Source: 1-14-0-20-39-34 sp043800545
GTDB taxonomy: Bacteria > Patescibacteriota > Patescibacteriia > Magasanikbacterales > UBA922
NCBI GenBank assembly: GCA_043800545.1
Contig: JAZDMW010000077.1
Coordinates: forward strand, 1 to 14,400
Direction: 5' to 3'
DNA: 14,400 nucleotides
The notes beneath the pieces are model-generated. The model did not search any database, had not been told where the DNA came from, and saw nothing but the letters and a program-made list of their open reading frames with translations. A program made the position numbers and the translations under genes. Shown in pieces: positions 14,015-14,400 of this stretch (position 1 is the stretch's first letter; every line of letters starts with the position of its first letter).

Positions 14015-14043
14015 TTGACAAAAGAGAAAAAATAGTGTAGGTT
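14015..14043 (+). promoter_or_regulatory. Predicted promoter P3 of gene F
   Basis: TTGACA (14015-14020) and TAGGTT (14038-14043) are separated by 17 bases with an A-rich spacer. The start should be near 14050. The short leader has TACC (14060-14063) able to pair with GGTA (14070-14073), placing part of the AAAGGG Shine-Dalgarno site in a weak hairpin. Confidence 0.7.
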
Positions 14044-14078
14044 AAAATCACAGCTCAAATACCTGAAAGGGTACAAAC

Positions 14079-14342
14079 ATGAAGAGTGATAAGATTATTC
14101 CTGAAGAAAACATGGGAATCATTTCCTCCGACACCAGGGAAAGGAGGGCTGGCCCTGAGACCCTGAGGAGGGCAAAGTTCCTCTTCTGGTTCTTGTGGGG
14201 CATCTCCCCGATTCTCGGTTGGATCAGTTGGGACTACAGTTATAAAGGAATTTTTTTCGGAGCCCTTTTCGGACCGGTTCTTGCGACGATTTTGACGCTG
14301 GTCTACACCGTCGTCGCCACCTTCATCCCACGCCTCAAGTAA
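14079..14342 (+). CDS. Gene F: small two-helix membrane protein, unknown function
   Basis: The 87-residue product starts with a charged cytoplasmic-type segment of about 30 residues (SSDTRERRAGPETLRRAK at 16-33), then helix 1 (about 34-50, with tryptophans), a short polar loop (DYSYKG) and helix 2 (about 57-83), ending PRLK. AAAGGG seven bases before the ATG is a good ribosome site. It has its own promoter and terminator, and the same GC-rich codon use as A-E. It shares the two-helix hairpin plan with A, D and E but has a longer N-terminal domain, and no clear sequence similarity is seen. No family recognised. Confidence 0.75.
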   Translation: MKSDKIIPEENMGIISSDTRERRAGPETLRRAKFLFWFLWGISPILGWISWDYSYKGIFFGALFGPVLATILTLVYTVVATFIPRLK

Positions 14343-14360
14343 GTCTCTCCCCCGCCGTAT

Positions 14361-14385
14361 AAGCCGCTGTCCCCACAGCGGTTTT
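14361..14385 (+). terminator. Rho-independent terminator of gene F
   Basis: A perfect 7-bp GC-rich stem, CCGCTGT pairing with ACAGCGG around a CCCC loop, can extend at the base by G-U and A-T pairs. TTTT follows. The stem sequence differs from the two cassette terminators. The last 15 bases of the window contain a short inverted repeat, TACAA TAT TTGTA, and then the sequence ends. Confidence 0.8.
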
Positions 14386-14400
14386 ACAATATTTGTATAA

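Larger units (their letters stand above)
13973..14043 (+). repeat. Terminator-promoter cassette, copy 2
   Basis: Second copy of the element at 13233-13302. Differences are mostly compensatory or neutral: the stem keeps pairing through a G-U (TCGGTGG instead of TCAGTGG), the loop is TTCGT instead of CTCGC, and the T-tract is identical. The -10 is weaker (TAGGTT). Confidence 0.75.

Noticed and set aside
12905..14055. Nine-base match ATCACAGCT in the leaders of gene A (12905-12913) and gene F (14047-14055)
   Set aside because: Its position relative to the promoter differs (inside the leader versus at the start site), so chance is likely.
1..14400. tRNA, rRNA, CRISPR, transposase or attachment site
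   Set aside because: None seen by eye: no cloverleaf-like pattern, spaced repeats or recombinase motifs. A tRNA scan would settle the RNA question.

Overview
The window holds 18 protein genes. Twelve lie on the minus strand in one almost gapless run from about 12.8 kb down to base 1, and six very small ones lie on the plus strand from 12.94 kb to the right edge. No rRNA, tRNA, CRISPR array or transposase was seen, and no gene-free stretch exceeds about 155 bases. The left 12.8 kb is AT-rich by eye, packed tightly, and uses TAA, TAG and TGA as stops (standard code). The gene set, the compact layout, the ProRS without an editing insert, the long cytoplasmic tail on PBP2 and the frequent absence of Shine-Dalgarno (SD) sites resemble Patescibacteria (CPR, Parcubacteria-like). 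That assignment is inference, not proof.

Minus strand, in reading order from right to left: a 1007-residue UvrD-family helicase fused to a PD-(D/E)XK nuclease with a likely Fe-S cluster; a DciA/DUF721 protein (replicative helicase loading); a small four-helix membrane protein; prolyl-tRNA synthetase; the cell-shape cluster mreB-mreC-mreD-mrdA (MreB filament, its membrane partners and the PBP2 transpeptidase); greA (transcript cleavage factor); lysyl-tRNA synthetase; a small FAD-synthase/GCT-like nucleotidyltransferase; and, cut by the left edge, an RdgB/HAM1 nucleotide-sanitising pyrophosphatase that reads without a stop into the start of a Nudix domain. Several junctions consist of a stop codon, one T and the next ATG, which suggests translational coupling. 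Promoters can be read in front of uvrD-like, dciA, greA and lysS. Hairpin terminators follow dciA and greA, and another sits between mreB and mreC.

Plus strand: at 12.80-12.94 kb two divergent promoters overlap. To the right the DNA changes character. Coding sequence becomes clearly richer in G+C, genes shrink to 34-87 codons, most starts gain good SD sites, and every product is predicted to be membrane-bound. There are three transcription units: gene A; the coupled four-gene unit B-C-D-E; and gene F. A near-identical terminator-plus-promoter cassette separates the units (13233-13302 and 13973-14043). Gene A has a 70-base leader that folds into three successive hairpins, with its SD site in the loop of the last. 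Genes D and E look like diverged tandem copies; B and C are tiny possible lipoproteins or single-helix peptides.

The left part is housekeeping. The right part, an array of tiny membrane-protein genes behind repeated regulatory cassettes, matches no system I recognise and is the best candidate for something undescribed.
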